From: Loripinus fragilis
Lineage: Eukaryota > Mollusca > Bivalvia > Lucinida > Lucinidae
NCBI GenBank assembly: GCA_964019695.1
Contig: OZ026530.1
Location: 40,174,944-40,238,943 of the forward strand
Direction of reading: 5' to 3'
Length of the DNA stretch: 64,000 nucleotides
Made by a program: the position numbers and the translations under genes. The notes below the pieces were generated by a model that worked only from the letters and a program-made list of their open reading frames with translations, ran no database searches and was not told the origin of the DNA. Positions within the stretch are counted from its first letter, which is position 1, and each line of letters begins with the position of its first letter. Positions 33,666 through 45,115 of this stretch are shown here, in pieces.

Positions 33666-35742
33666 GCCTACTTGTGGGCTACGTACTTCATACTCTGTGT
33701 CCCGAAATTTGCTGTCTACGTTTAATAGATGAATATTATGTGAATATTATGAAAATTATGTTGAGATACTTTGTGTCATAGTATATTGCATAGGCAGAGC
33801 TAAAGTCCTTACGTTATAGATGCGCCCGAACGGCTACAGTTGCAACTTTAGTCGGTTGGCAAGTAAACAAAGTGAATAACCCTGTATGCCAACTTCAATA
33901 GAGGAGTTTTCCATTATCGGATTTTACCTATATCACGTGACATCGACTGGCCAGTCCAGCAATAGACCCCTTTCTACCTGTATCACGTGATATCGGCTGA
34001 TCAGTCCAACTACTTCCGGTATATGAAGCTGTAAAAACTTACTACAAATTTTGCATGCATTTCACTTATATTCACGACGGTTAAAACACCAAACAAATGG
34101 AAAATGGCAATTATATGTACCACAGTTACATATGATGACAAAAAGAGTTAATTTTATATCATATTTATCTAATTTACGCTGAACGAAGCCTTGAAGACTT
34201 TTATTCAAGTGGTACGTGTACCGGCATATATTTCCGCAATTATTTCCGCTGCTGCTGACGAAGGCCCTGATGACCTGGCGTGTTTCCCTGCGGGTCTACA
34301 CTATCTATTAACTCCCCCAACAAGAATGTCCAAAATAACACAGAAATCGGTTTGTCTGTATGCGAATTTTTCCGAGAAAGGATGTCTTGATCTATCCGGT
34401 GATATATCGCCCTATACGCGAACTTTCTCAAAAGGGTGAATTTATGGATATTGTAGACCTGCGGGGAAGCATCTCTCCAAGGCCTTCATCAGCAACGGAA
34501 TAGTAGGAATTGTCTGCCTGTTCACGTCTCATTCTAGCCAAAAATCATTTGCGTGCAAGTAATAATTTGGACATGTTCGCGCTAGAAGCAAATGTATTAT
34601 TTATTGCGAGGCAAGTCTGTACGTTGTTCCTACTTTTTAGAAGTTGCAGCAATAGAGTAAAACCTTGACAGCTCGAACCCTGGTACACCGAAGCATCCGC
34701 ATATGTCGAATAGAATATATGATACACTGGATTCCGAATATAGGGTACATTCCTTAATATGCAATGTTTCGTGGGTACTCAAAAGAACCGTCTCAACGAA
34801 ACGCTTGTTTTTGCGCATTCAAGCGCATTTTTTGTAAGACTCGGTCCGAGTGTAAGATTAGAGGAGAAAAATTACTTTTTGATTCAATATTTTTTGCAAC
34901 CAAACTCGTTTTAGTTCAAACTACTGACAGCTCTCTGTGAAATGTCTGAAACCCGCGCGCACTTCGAGTTGAAAAGAGTTGAATATTTAAATGGGTCCCT
35001 ATTTGTAGAGAACCAGGTACGTAAGCATAGGTTTTGAAATTTGGGACCACATATGCGCCCAAAACTGAATGTCTGGTAGCTCATATCCCTCCTTGGTAAA
35101 ATTGTTATTGCATTTGTAAACGTATGAACGCCGAATGTTAATAGAAACTTTTAAAACGTATTAAGAACGGAATCGCTACTCTTCTTATTCTCGAAACTCG
35201 AAAAAAGGTAAAATATTTTCATATATATTTTTTATAAGTCTTCTGTATTTTTTTTACTATACATGTAATAAGTGTAAAATATACTTTGATTTCAAACTAT
35301 TATAAAAATCGGCGCAGATTAAAGTACATGTATTTAAGATACATGCCAATTAATAAAACGAACGAATCTGTAATACTAACATCTATAACTTCGAGGAGCT
35401 TGGGCAAATACACAGTCTCACCAGGTCATTTGCTGCTCGCGCATCATAGAAATGCGGTAGACAGAGACTTAGGCAAAAATGAAGACTTCTAGTCTCACCA
35501 GATACTCATGCATGCCTTCCACCAGATAGGCATGCATAGTCGCGCATGCATGTTAAATATACTGACTGAGCATATGCCATTAATGATGAAATCTCGTCAA
35601 ATATACCTCCATTCATAATTTCATCATTTCCCGTCTGTGGTATATAAACAACATCCACTAGTACGGATGCGCAGATTCTAGAGAGCACACAGACTCGTGA
35701 GAGTCTTCGCTAATCGCACATGCCAGGGTCTTTCTAGTAGAA

Positions 35743-35743
<1 letters not shown>

Positions 35744-35796
<53 letters not shown>
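35744..35796 (+). repeat. (AC)n microsatellite, left arm
   Basis: About 26 AC units. The mirror position in the right arm holds (GT)n at 38431-38478, so the tract predates the arm duplication. Confidence 0.95.
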
Positions 35797-35798
<2 letters not shown>

Positions 35799-35871
35799 GA
35801 TGTAGGTAAAGACTCAGCCCCAAGCCCCGCTGGACAAGTTTGTGTGGCGTTTTAAGGCTTTTACATATATA

Positions 35872-36782
35872 CTTAAAGCCAAAAGTAACTTTACACTGTT
35901 ATTATATATGCCTTTTCTGGGCATTGGTGAGTGGTATTTTAAATGTGTTTAATTCATATTAAAGTTCAATCATTTATTCATATGACAGTTGAACTTCATA
36001 TTTCTGCTGTCATAAATGCAACCACAATGCCCTAATGAAAGAGACAAGGGGGCAAAATAAACTTTTCCAAAACGCATCACTTTTGATGTGTTACTGTAGC
36101 TTTGCGATTGGACAATTTTTAACTTTAAAGAACCAGTCTGAAAAATAGGCTTTTGTATTGTTGTTTAAAGTTCAAATCAGCCCGGATCACCCTTCGAGTA
36201 ACACAAATTAGAGTTGTGTTTTTACGTGCATACCCCTTTTGTGAACTTTACTGTGCTTTCAATGGAATTTCCCATAAGAAATTGTTAGCCGTTTTTCTTT
36301 CAACCCGATGTGAATTTTTATCAGATTATCTTGTCACATACTCAGGGCAGAAGTCCCAACAAATTGCTGATTAAAAACTTTAAATGTCATCTAAGATAAA
36401 GCTTTTAGCAGGGACTAAAGTAAACTATTGTTTTAATTCAAAGGGAGATAATTTCAAAGTGAACCAACTTTAAGCTGCTGCAAAAAACTAACTATACGTT
36501 AGATACTAAATGTCTTGCAGTATTTTAAATAGGCAATCAATGGCCCTTCAAATAGCGTGTTCAAATCCTAAGTTTATTTTGGAATTTGCTAGGAAATGCT
36601 GATTTTGTGCTTTTAATGAAAGCACAGATAACTCGAATGAAGATTAATTTACCTAAGTTGTTTTTCATGAATTAGGTTAGGGCGAGCACCAGCAACTAAT
36701 TGCAATATTTAATTTGGTTAAAATCAAAAACAGTTAAGATATGTTCAGTAGTTCAAAGTGTAAAGTTACTTTTGGCTTTAAG
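35872..36782. mobile_element. ML TIR element inserted in the left arm
   Basis: 911 bp with perfect 26-bp inverted ends beginning CTTAAAGCCAAAAGTAAC, flanked by TA. Its absence from the mirror position of the right arm (CATATATG at 38368-38375) gives an empty site. No transposase was found. A piece of its interior (about 36015-36105) recurs inverted at 57706-57800. Confidence 0.85.
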
Positions 36783-37011
36783 TATATGTGATAATAAGTA
36801 GACGTCTAGCTGGGCTTCTTATCAACTTCAAAGAAGGCGACTGGTGACGCGTGCCGAAGTTCTAAAGACACGTGTGCACGGTTTTATTGTTTTCAAAGGG
36901 CCCCGGGCACTCATTGAAGAACCGGATGCAATTTGGGCCAGCACAAAATAAAATGCATCTTATCAAAGAATGGACAATGTACAAATGTAACCATAAATGA
37001 CCATAGTGACG

Positions 37012-37353
37012 CTAGGGCGAAGATTTGGTACCAGTAAAATGCATTTAAGCCCCCCCCCCCCCCCCGGTGGCTTGGGATGCTGTCCGTTCTAAGGCGGTGG
37101 TTCTGTTGTTGTTGACTTTTGTTTATTGTTACTCTCATTGTGGGAGTCTTTGATTGTTCTATGTTTTGTTGTACGTTACTTTATGTCCATTCTAGTATTG
37201 CAATCATCTTGATGGGGAAGAGAGAGCTGGTTGCTTTGCTTAATTTGTCTTCCTGGTGTCTCGTGATGGTTGAGCGGCTCTTCCTCGCGATGCCACGGGG
37301 TTGTCTGCGGTTTGTGATTGTGGTATTTCCTGATCATACTCACTTACTATCTT
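37012..37353 (+). mobile_element. RL-B LINE-like 3' end inserted in the left arm
   Basis: It contains CCGTTCTAAGGCGGTGG, the core word shared with RL-A, and ends CCTGATCATACTCACTTACT. The mirror position in the right arm (about 38135-38145) lacks it, giving an empty site. A poly-C run lies at 37050-37067. The 95-codon frame at 37119 is accidental, because the same sequence occurs at 61235-61372 in the other orientation. Confidence 0.75.
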
Positions 37354-37460
37354 TGTCAGACTCTTCAATTAATAATTGCCGTTTTTTTTTTTTCTTTAAA
37401 TTTTAACCGGTATAAAGAAGTCCTATAAAGCGAGGTAAGTTGCTTTATATACCGGAAGTA

Positions 37461-38002
37461 GTCCAATTGCTGCACTGGCCAGCCGATGACACGTGATACA
37501 GGTAAAATCCGGGTCGTATTTGATTCATACTGTTCTGTGTGTTCAGAGTACTCCCAGAAGATGACGTGAATCAAGTGAGACAGAACATTTCGGCGTACTC
37601 CGTAGTTACTCTATGAATCAAGTATGCCAGAACATTCGCAGAGCAATATAAACAAAAATTGCTATTTACTTCATGAACAAGGAAAGTAGCAGTTAAGAGT
37701 CTGATAGCAACTCAAAACAGGAAATGGTCTTTCTGGCACTATTCCTGTAAGAGTTCCTTGTTTAAAGCTAATGATTGTGGAAGTTTCTATTCCATTCAGC
37801 CATTCCGCCATTTTTGTTTGATCACGTGACCTCTCTACTCCGACCACACCACCTCGGACGGTGGTGTACTCGGAACAGCTTCTGCACAGCTGTTCTCTGA
37901 TACTTGATTGGAATTCTGCCTGTCCAGAGTAAAAAGCGTACTCCGAACAGGTGAATCAAGTATGACCCTGATAATGGGAAACTCCTCTATTGGACTATTT
38001 CC
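37461..38002. repeat. Loop of the inverted repeat, with an inserted MITE at 37511-37968
   Basis: Between the arms lies a 458-bp element with inverted ends GGGTCGTATTTGATTCA (37511) and TGAATCAAGTATGACCC (to 37968). Without it the flanks read GGTAAAATCC-GATAATGG, exactly as in the uninterrupted homologue on the minus strand at 33905-33935. No coding region was seen. Confidence 0.75.
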
Positions 38003-38429
38003 GGTATAAAGCAACATATACTGACTGTTGATCTCACTTTATAAAACTGCTATATCGATTATGCATGCGTTGGCTGCTCTGAACCAACAATGCTAATTAA
38101 AGAAATAAAAAAAAACGGCAATATTATTTGAAGAGTCTGACAAGACTGCGTGTCACTATGGTCATTTATGGTTACATCTGTACACTGTCTACTGAATGAT
38201 AAGATACATTTTATTTTGTGCTGCCCCAAATTGCATCCGGTTCTTCATTGAGTGCCCCGGGCCCTTTAAAAACAATTAAATCATGCACACGTGTCTTTAG
38301 AACTTCGGCACGCGTGACCAGTCGATTTCTTTGAAGTTGATAAGAAGCCCAGACGTCTACTAATTACATATATGCAAAAGTCTCTAAAACGCCCAGCGGG
38401 GCTTGAGGCTGAGTCTTCATCTACATCCA

Positions 38430-38481
<52 letters not shown>

Positions 38482-39731
38482 GGTAGTTCTACTAGAAAGA
38501 CCCTGGTGTGTGCGAGCAGCGAAGACTCTCGCGAGTCTGAGCGCTAATATGCGCAGATTTTTATAATAGCTCGAAATCAAAGTATATTTTACACTTATTA
38601 CATGTATACTAAAACAGAATACGGAATACTTATAAAATGTATATGAAAATATAAATTGATCTTTTTTCGAGAATAAGAAAAGAAACGATTCCGTCCTCAA
38701 GTTTTTAATAGGTAGACTACAGTGAAGCGTACATTCAGTGGCCCGAAAATAGTAAAATGAATACACATTGCTGTTTCTTTGAAACATTTAGATGAACTTT
38801 CACATCAATAGAAATTCTACCCGAAAATTCGTCAAGAAACTTAATAATTAAGATCTGTAAATGTTCCCAAATGACTTACAACGCGAGGCTATGAAAACAG
38901 ATACTTTAGAAATATTTTTAAAAGTTACTAATATTATTCGGCGTTCATACGTTTACAAATGCAATAACAATTTTACCAAGGAGGGATATGAGTTACCCGA
39001 CATTCAGTTTTGGGCGCATATGCGGTGCCAAATTTCAAAACCTATGCCTTTACGTAAATAGGGACCCATTTAAATATTCACTGGAAGTGCGCGCGGGTTA
39101 CAGATATTTCACAGCGAGCTGTCAGTAGTTTGAGCTAAAAGGAGTTTGGTTGTAAATAAAATTGAATCAAAAAGTTATTATTCTCCTCTAATTTTACACT
39201 CGTCCGAATCTTACAAAAATATGCGTATGAATTAAAAAAACAACAAGCATTTCGTTGAGACGGTTCTTTTGAGTACACACGAAACACATCCTTTCTCGGA
39301 TAAGTTCGCATATAGGCACATCGATTTCTGTGATATTTTGGACAATCTTGTTGGGAAAGTTATTAAATAGTGTAGACCCGCAGGGAAACACATCATCTCA
39401 CCAGGGCCTTCGTCAACACTCGAAGCAATTGCCTCGAGGTCAGCAGCTGCGGAAATAATTGTGGAAATATATGCCGGTACGCGTACCACTTGACTAAAAG
39501 TCCAGCGTAAATAAGATAAATCTGAAATAAAATTAACTCCTTTTGTCATATTATGTAATTATGGATCATTTAATTGCCATTTTCCTTTTGTTTGTTGTTT
39601 TAATCGTTATGAATATAAATGAAATGCATGCAAAATTAGTGGTAAGTTATTACAGCTTCGTATACCGGTAGTAGTCCAATTGTTGGACTGGTCAGCCGAT
39701 ATCACGTGATACAGGTAAACTGGGGTCTATT
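38003..39731. repeat. Right arm of the 5.8-kb inverted repeat
   Basis: The reverse complement of the left arm without its insertions. It contains the (GT)n tract at 38431-38478 and ends GATATCACGTGATACAGGT at about 39719. Its distal end is about 360 bp from the ME MITE next to sulfotransferase exon 2. The minus-strand frame at 39232-39549 is the mirror of the frame at 34191 in the left arm. Confidence 0.85.
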
Positions 39732-40089
39732 CTTCATTGTAGACAAAAAGGGTGTCTTTAAACTGCACAGCCTACTCTAATTAATGATAACAAATATGTG
39801 GGATCGCAAATGATGCTCAGCTAGGATTTATATTGTGTAAAAGCAAATCAATTTGAGACTACTGACAGGTCTGGAAACCATCATGATAGATAAGTCTAGA
39901 GGAGGGAACGAGACAATCTACTAGTCTGAACCCAGCGTTGATCTCTAGTAGGTTTCTGACGTCACTACAATCACCCATCGTATAGTAGCAACTATCGGTG
40001 TTCGAATCAAACTTTAGTTACTATAGTAGGAACTATAATTCGATTCGAAGTGCGCCAGTTTCGTTCATATGTTTTATCGGGTGATCAAT

Positions 40090-40334
40090 ATTTGAGCCGA
40101 GGCATGAGGTTTCCAACAATGTGGTATGTGCGACCAGCAAAGGCTCAGACCAGCCTGCGCATACGCGCAGTCTGATCAGAGCCTTTGCTAGTCGCCTGAA
40201 GATCCAATGAATGTTAAGCTACTGACTGAACACCATTTGCGGTTTCTAAGCTTAAAACGAGGCTGCACAGGCTCGTCTGAGTCTACACTTGTCTAAATGC
40301 CACATTGTTGGAAATCACATGTCACGGCGCATTT
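40090..40334. mobile_element. ME MITE, complete copy ending 12 bp before a splice acceptor
   Basis: The left end ATTTGAGCCGAGGCATGAGG and the right end (minus strand) AAATGCGCCGTGACATGTG are inverted. The interior has GACCAGCCTGCGCATACGCG and a matching inverted word. After the element only TGTTTCCTTTTC remains before the AG at 40346-40347. Known: this is a very abundant bivalve MITE type, as I recall. Confidence 0.85.
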
Positions 40335-40347
40335 GTTTCCTTTTCAG

Positions 40348-41459
40348 GTTGGGCGGGCTACTGGGAAACGTCCCTGCCAAGTGTACCTGAGGATTCGCGT
40401 CGACAGCAACTTGAGCGTTTACAACATCTCCGGCGTGTTTGCTCAGATGAAAATATTTCCAAAAATGTAATGTATAAGAAACAAAGCCCAATTGTGTACT
40501 ATTCCTCATCGAAGTATAATTTTAGCTATTGTAAAGTGCATAAGGCTGGTGGCACGTTTTGGACACAAGTATTCACCATATTAAGTAAAGGTGTAGCTGA
40601 TCATGAAGACGTTTTCAGATTGTCAAAATACGACGTTCATCATACACTGGGACAAACAGAAAAAAGAACGTTCAACATGGCTACATCTCATGCTTCTCGT
40701 ACAGTTCTCGTATCACGTGATCCTTATTCGAGATTGTTTTCAGCGTTTATTGATAAATTATTTTTGCCAATGAAATACAAAATTGGGGTTAAAATTGTAA
40801 ACAGACAGAGAAGACTCAATTACACATGTGCGAATGATTTAACTTTTGAAGAATTCTTGACAAGTATTATAGACCGTGTGACAGAAGGGAAGACAATTGA
40901 TATTCACTGGACTCCAATTGTTAATCTATGTAAGCCGTGTGATGTTAACGCTTTTGCTGTAGTTAAACAAGAAACGTTTACAGTCGATGTTGAGTATGTA
41001 TTGAAGGAAGTTGAGATTGCAAATAATGAGTTTGAAGTGATATACGACGCTTTGCATAATCATAGAATAGAAGCAAACGTACCTGGTATCGTGACCGCTA
41101 CGATAACAATGTGGAAACGGACTGGAGTCGACCAATGCATGGATGGAATTGAACTTGCCAGGCGCTTCTGGACAGCGTTTCAAATCCAAGGTTACATCAA
41201 AGATGACATACCATTTCCATCCGATATTGTAGAAACACATGAAAAAGCAGAGGATCCTGATTTTCTGACGAATGTGATACTTGAAACAATTAAAGAACAT
41301 CCAATGACGCCCAATGAGGCTAAACTACAAAGATTGCGAGCCTTAGTGGACGCATTTGATGGCGTGAATAAAGATATTTTGGATCAAGTAAAGATGTTGT
41401 ATAAGCAAGATTTCATTTTATTTGATTATTCATTTGAGCCACCTACATTGAAACACTGA
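40348..41459 (+). CDS. Carbohydrate sulfotransferase, catalytic exon (Sulfotransfer_2 / HNK-1ST-like)
   Basis: The exon starts after TTTTCAG with two bases completing Gly36. Numbering in the 405-residue joined protein: residues 97-107 CKVHKAGGTFW form the 5'-phosphosulfate loop that binds the donor PAPS, and residues 159-169 RDPYSRLFSAF the 3'-phosphate site. Motif order and spacing fit the Golgi carbohydrate sulfotransferases of the CHST8-14 group, which move sulfate from PAPS to a sugar hydroxyl. The acceptor sugar cannot be read from sequence. NFS at residues 93-95 and NYT at about 191-193 are possible N-glycosylation sites. The stop TGA is at 41457-41459. An ATG at 40305 extends the frame only into the MITE, so I do not use it. 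No stops or shifts: probably functional. Confidence 0.85.
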
Positions 41460-41730
41460 TTGCTTTGGCAAAAACTAATATTTCGGGCTAAGGAAACAAC
41501 TTCTAAAACACGTGAACGTTTAGGATCTCATATAGGATAAGACTCTTCTCGCACACCATATTGGAAATACCGTTATTTTTACCCATGTAAGTTAATAGAC
41601 AGGTGGTTTCAGAGATATTTTTTTCGAAGTGTGGGCACTTTTGGGGCATAAGGTGCCACTAGGCTTATCAATATAAGCAACCACTCCTGACCTGATTTTG
41701 CCCTGTTGCCCAAATGGAAACCCCCAAAAA

Positions 41731-42275
41731 AGGTTACAAAAGGGGGTCAAAGGTCATCAAGTGCATTATATTGCGGTGAGTTTAATATGCAATTTTTGTA
41801 TTTGTTTATTTCGCAAAATAAAAAGCAAAGTGGTTTATCAAACTCAGCCAACATTCCTGGAATAAATGCGTCCATTTTACAAAGCATACTGACCCTACAA
41901 AAGGTCACAAATGGGTCAAAAGGTCACTAAGTGTATATAAAATTCATGATTTTATACATATAAAGTAATGATTTGGACTGACATTGATGGAATTCGTTGT
42001 GCCTTGTCTGATCGATATCAGTGACTTTATTTTAATTGGTATATCATGTGTTTCAAATCTTATGATTTTATAAAAGGTCATTAAGAGGGTCAAAGGTCAT
42101 CAAGTGCAATTTCAGAATCATCATCTAAGTGTTATTACGAACTTATGTTTACACTTTTATTGGATAAAACGTACCTGGGCTTTTAAACATCAACCAGTTT
42201 TAAAATGACCTTTTCTTATTTTAGAGGCTAATTCCCTCAACTGAAGTCTTTTATCAGGGTCAAAGGTCACAAGGT
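41731..42275 (+). repeat. Degenerate ~170-bp tandem repeat carrying DR1-like hormone-receptor half-sites
   Basis: Four units start near 41731, 41904, 42073 and 42250. Each contains GGGTCAAAGGTCA or a variant: DR1 at 41744-41756, 42087-42099 and 42257-42269, and DR2 at 41913-41926. Extra single AGGTCA sites lie at 41902 and 42075. The inverted end at 45614-45626 has another DR1 in opposite orientation. Known: DR1 is the preferred spacing of HNF4/RXR-type nuclear receptors. Use here is inference. Confidence 0.7.
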
Positions 42276-42450
42276 GCATTTTATGTGTGACCAGGTCCCT
42301 TAAGTACCCTATGCAACTTTTGCATATATAGTTTGAAACAGGAAATTGACTGTATAATATTTCGAATCCCATATAAAGATATACAATTGAAAACTGATAT
42401 CTTTCTTCTCTGATAATATTAACTTATTTTAATAAAATAAGTTTCCTTCT

Positions 42451-44620
42451 TTACAATTCATCGTCAGTATCTGACTCTTCCACAACATTCAGTAGATTGC
42501 CACATGTAATAGAACCACAGCCGCAAGACGGAAGAAAATTAATATTATTAGATCTACATTTACACCGTCTTGTTGCACACACTTTGCAGCTGCATTGCAA
42601 CAACTGCGTACCTACTTTAGGTACAGGTTCTTACAACAAAAGCTTTGGTTTCAATTGGTTGCTGAAGGGGTCTCGCACGGATCTGCAAGTTTCGGGATCA
42701 ATGTGCTCTGGGGACGGAACTGTAACATTCAAGCATATAGTTGTCTGATAATGGGCTCGTCTTATGTGGAGTTTTAATGCAGCAGATTTAGAAGGAAGCC
42801 TACCTGGGTATTTTCCCTTATTAAACAAAAGCATTCGCATTTGGTCAACATTTGTGATCCAATTGGTGGGTCAAGTATTTTGCAGACAAATTACTGATTC
42901 ATTTGTTAGCTGCCCATATCCTAAACCTGTCAGCGGCTGACTGTTATTCTCAAATGATTTTCATGCTGTCACCTTGTCATGCCCAGCGAACGGACTTACT
43001 GTATCACAGTCAGCTACCGCATGGGAACCAGGCAATACAGAAAGTAAGGAAGCATCCCATTTCATTTCATGGACTGGCACAACTTTGGGAGCCGTCTTCG
43101 TCCCTGACATACACCATATTTACCTCATAAGCTTTGAAATGAAGCAATTAAGAGTACAAGAACATCCCTATCTCTACAAACAATAACAGCTCTTTGGAAC
43201 CCGTGTGCCTATTTAAGTTTGTTGGTATTGGGACATACTTATTGCGTCCAAGATCGTCTATTAATTTTTTTGCAATTGATGTGTCCATTCTGCGAATCAT
43301 GCCATAACTGGCACAATGACCAGCTGCATTTAGCAGATTTACAAGTTCCTTTGATCTAGTTGCCTGGTGTATTGATAATCCTAATCCTATATGCTTTGGG
43401 GTAAGTATTTTCCCTTCTGAAACCCCAAACATCATGTTTTGTGCAATACTCAAGACACACCTATGCACAGATAGATCGTCATCCTCATACTCTGCCGGAT
43501 CTTTACTTGAACAAAGCAGTCTAAGAAACGCTAGAGACTCCTAGGTATGCAACTTGCTGCGTTTTCTGTATGCCAGTTCAAACAGTTATTGTAGCTTTTT
43601 GAGGATACTGTTTCCTTGCGTAATTTCTGGGCTACATGAAACATGTATAACATATATTCAGACTCTGAAATATGCGTGGTAGTTTTATTCAGAACCGACT
43701 TAGATCATTGGCTTCCTGACATTTTATCAATTCTTTTCTTAAGAAGTTTGACTATTTCGCTGGCTGATTTCAAGGGGAAAATTCAAAGCGGTCCACATGG
43801 ATTCAATTGTGGAACAAACTGTAATTCCCCTGGCATTTGAGATTCAATTATCTCGTTATGACCCAAATGCTTCCCCATAGTAAGGAGCAAATCAGTGTAA
43901 CGCTCCCATAATGCTTGCAATGTATAAATTTCAAGATTTTCAAAGCCAAGCCAAAGTTCAAAAGCAATTTTCTGGAGACACAATTTGTGGGGCGAAACAT
44001 CTTCTGATTCTCTATGTTGTCCAAAACGCCTATAGAAACGTTTTTCACATGTAGGATGGTACAGGCAATCTCTTCTACTCCAAAACCATACACTGCTACT
44101 AGCCTAACCCGCATCTATAAATCAAATTGTGACTATGACTTAATCTAATTCGCTTAGGTAATGTCAGTATTTGGTTTCAGTCCTTCCTTGAAGTGTGCAG
44201 GCAAAGATGCAGAGTGATTTATCTAGAGGAAGTAATGATCGCCTAGACGGCCTAGCAACGCAAGAAGCTGAAGCCTCTTCAGAAGTATCCATATGCCTCT
44301 AAGTACTTAGCTTTTACATAGATATGTGGAATGCAGACATGAAACTTGAAAAACAAGGTCTGTGGTATTTAACCCTCTTTTCCAGCGCAATTAAGATGTT
44401 TGAGATCTAACAATCTTATTATGTCAGTTACATCTATGTTGCCGTAGTCACAGCGCTCCCATCAGTCAGATGCTGCTTGTAGCAGCTTGTCGCACCCATC
44501 CTCGCCAAGAGCAGACCCTTCTTGCTTTTAACCAATGTTTGGCAAATGATACACACCTGTGCATCAGACGAGTTGCCTGTTGCAGGTCGTTTCAGATAAG
44601 AAATAAGTAATCTTGCTTTT
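42451..44620 (-). pseudogene. CXC-motif (tesmin/TSO1-like) protein gene of unknown function, broken
   Basis: Read right to left. 44580-44390 encodes CIICQTLVKSKKG and an AASDWWERCDYGNIDV segment, a zinc-binding-like N-terminus. 43980-43790 encodes KLCLQKIAFELWLGFENLE... and LLLTMGKHLGHNE. 43468-43190 encodes KHIGLGLSIHQATRSKELV, LLNAAGHCASYGMIRRMD and a following conserved block. 42840-42640 encodes ALKLHIRRAHYQ. 42610-42451 encodes a cysteine cluster CSCKVCATRRCKC with SCGCGSITCGN, then an acidic tail and the stop TAA (complement of 42451-42453). I recall this order from large uncharacterised proteins of invertebrates and fish that behave like mobile-element genes; the function is unknown. 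Frameshifts and stops separate the blocks. It sits inside the long-inverted-repeat element. Confidence 0.65.
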
Positions 44621-44621
44621 G

Positions 44622-45115
44622 TGGGTTGGACTCAGACTATGAAGGTTCCGACTTAAAGACTTATCTATAGATGAGATGGTTTGGGCCTGATGCTGCGTCT
44701 GTTGTCGGATCCACCAGGGTTTAATTGTTAGATTTATTATGCTCCAGTATTCAGGAGATTATTCATGGATAAGTAAGGGGCATTTCATGCAAACCAAACT
44801 TCCATGTTCTTAATCAACTACTTAATTAAAGGCGAGGTCGGTACCGTAAAACTCGAGCAATTTTCTTACTGACTGTGCTAAGGTGGTGGATCTTTTTCGT
44901 TATTTGTTATTTGTGTTTGTCTTTGCCAATACTAGATGTCTGTTTATTACAGCCTTGTGGTCACCTGTTCGAGAAGGGCTGACCTCTTGGCTTTCTTATA
45001 TGTGATGTTTTCTTGTGTTTTTGTCACTTTCCCATTTGGTGTCCTGGGTTAGATGTGGTTCTTGATTGTATCGATTCCTGATCTTTGCCTTCTTCCTTAC
45101 TTTTAATAAACGATG
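44622..45115 (+). mobile_element. RL-A LINE-like 3' end, diverged copy
   Basis: It runs from GTTGGACTCAGACTATGAAGG through CTGTGCTAAGGTGGTGGATC (diverged core word) and GGGCTGACCTCTTGGCTTTC to GATTCCTGATCTTTGCCTTC and a TTCCTTACTTTT tail. It is more diverged than the copies at 16140 and 56245, so older. It abuts the N-terminal remnant of the CXC gene. Confidence 0.8.

Larger units (their letters stand above)
33968..37460. repeat. Left arm of a 5.8-kb imperfect inverted repeat
   Basis: Collinear with the reverse complement of 38003-39731. It starts ACCTGTATCACGTGATATCG. Matching landmarks include GTACCGGCATATATTTCCGC (34210), GGGTCCCTATTT (34992), the (AC)n tract at 35744-35796 and GAACCGGATGCAATTTGGGC (36920). 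The left arm is longer because it carries about 370 extra bases at 34390-34762, the ML element (35872-36782) and a RL-B copy (37012-37353). ORFs in it (such as 34191-34439) read as the reverse of those in the other arm and are not genes. Confidence 0.85.
22461..40347 (+). other. Proposed 17.9-kb intron of the sulfotransferase gene
   Basis: It starts GTAAAT and ends TTTCCTTTTCAG. The phase is 1 on both sides. It is filled with repeats: MITEs, a nested Harbinger-like element, a transposase-like exon in the same orientation, a minisatellite and a 5.8-kb inverted repeat. No other exon with sulfotransferase similarity was found in it. Confidence 0.55.

Noticed and set aside
34191..34439. 82-residue frame resembling the minus-strand frame at 39232-39549
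   Set aside because: The resemblance is due to the inverted repeat arms. The frames have no known domain and the remaining similarity is at DNA level.
40305..40347. ATG at 40305 as the sulfotransferase start
   Set aside because: The 15 codons upstream of 40348 lie in the right end of the ME MITE and across the splice acceptor. The exon at 22355 supplies a proper signal anchor in the right phase.
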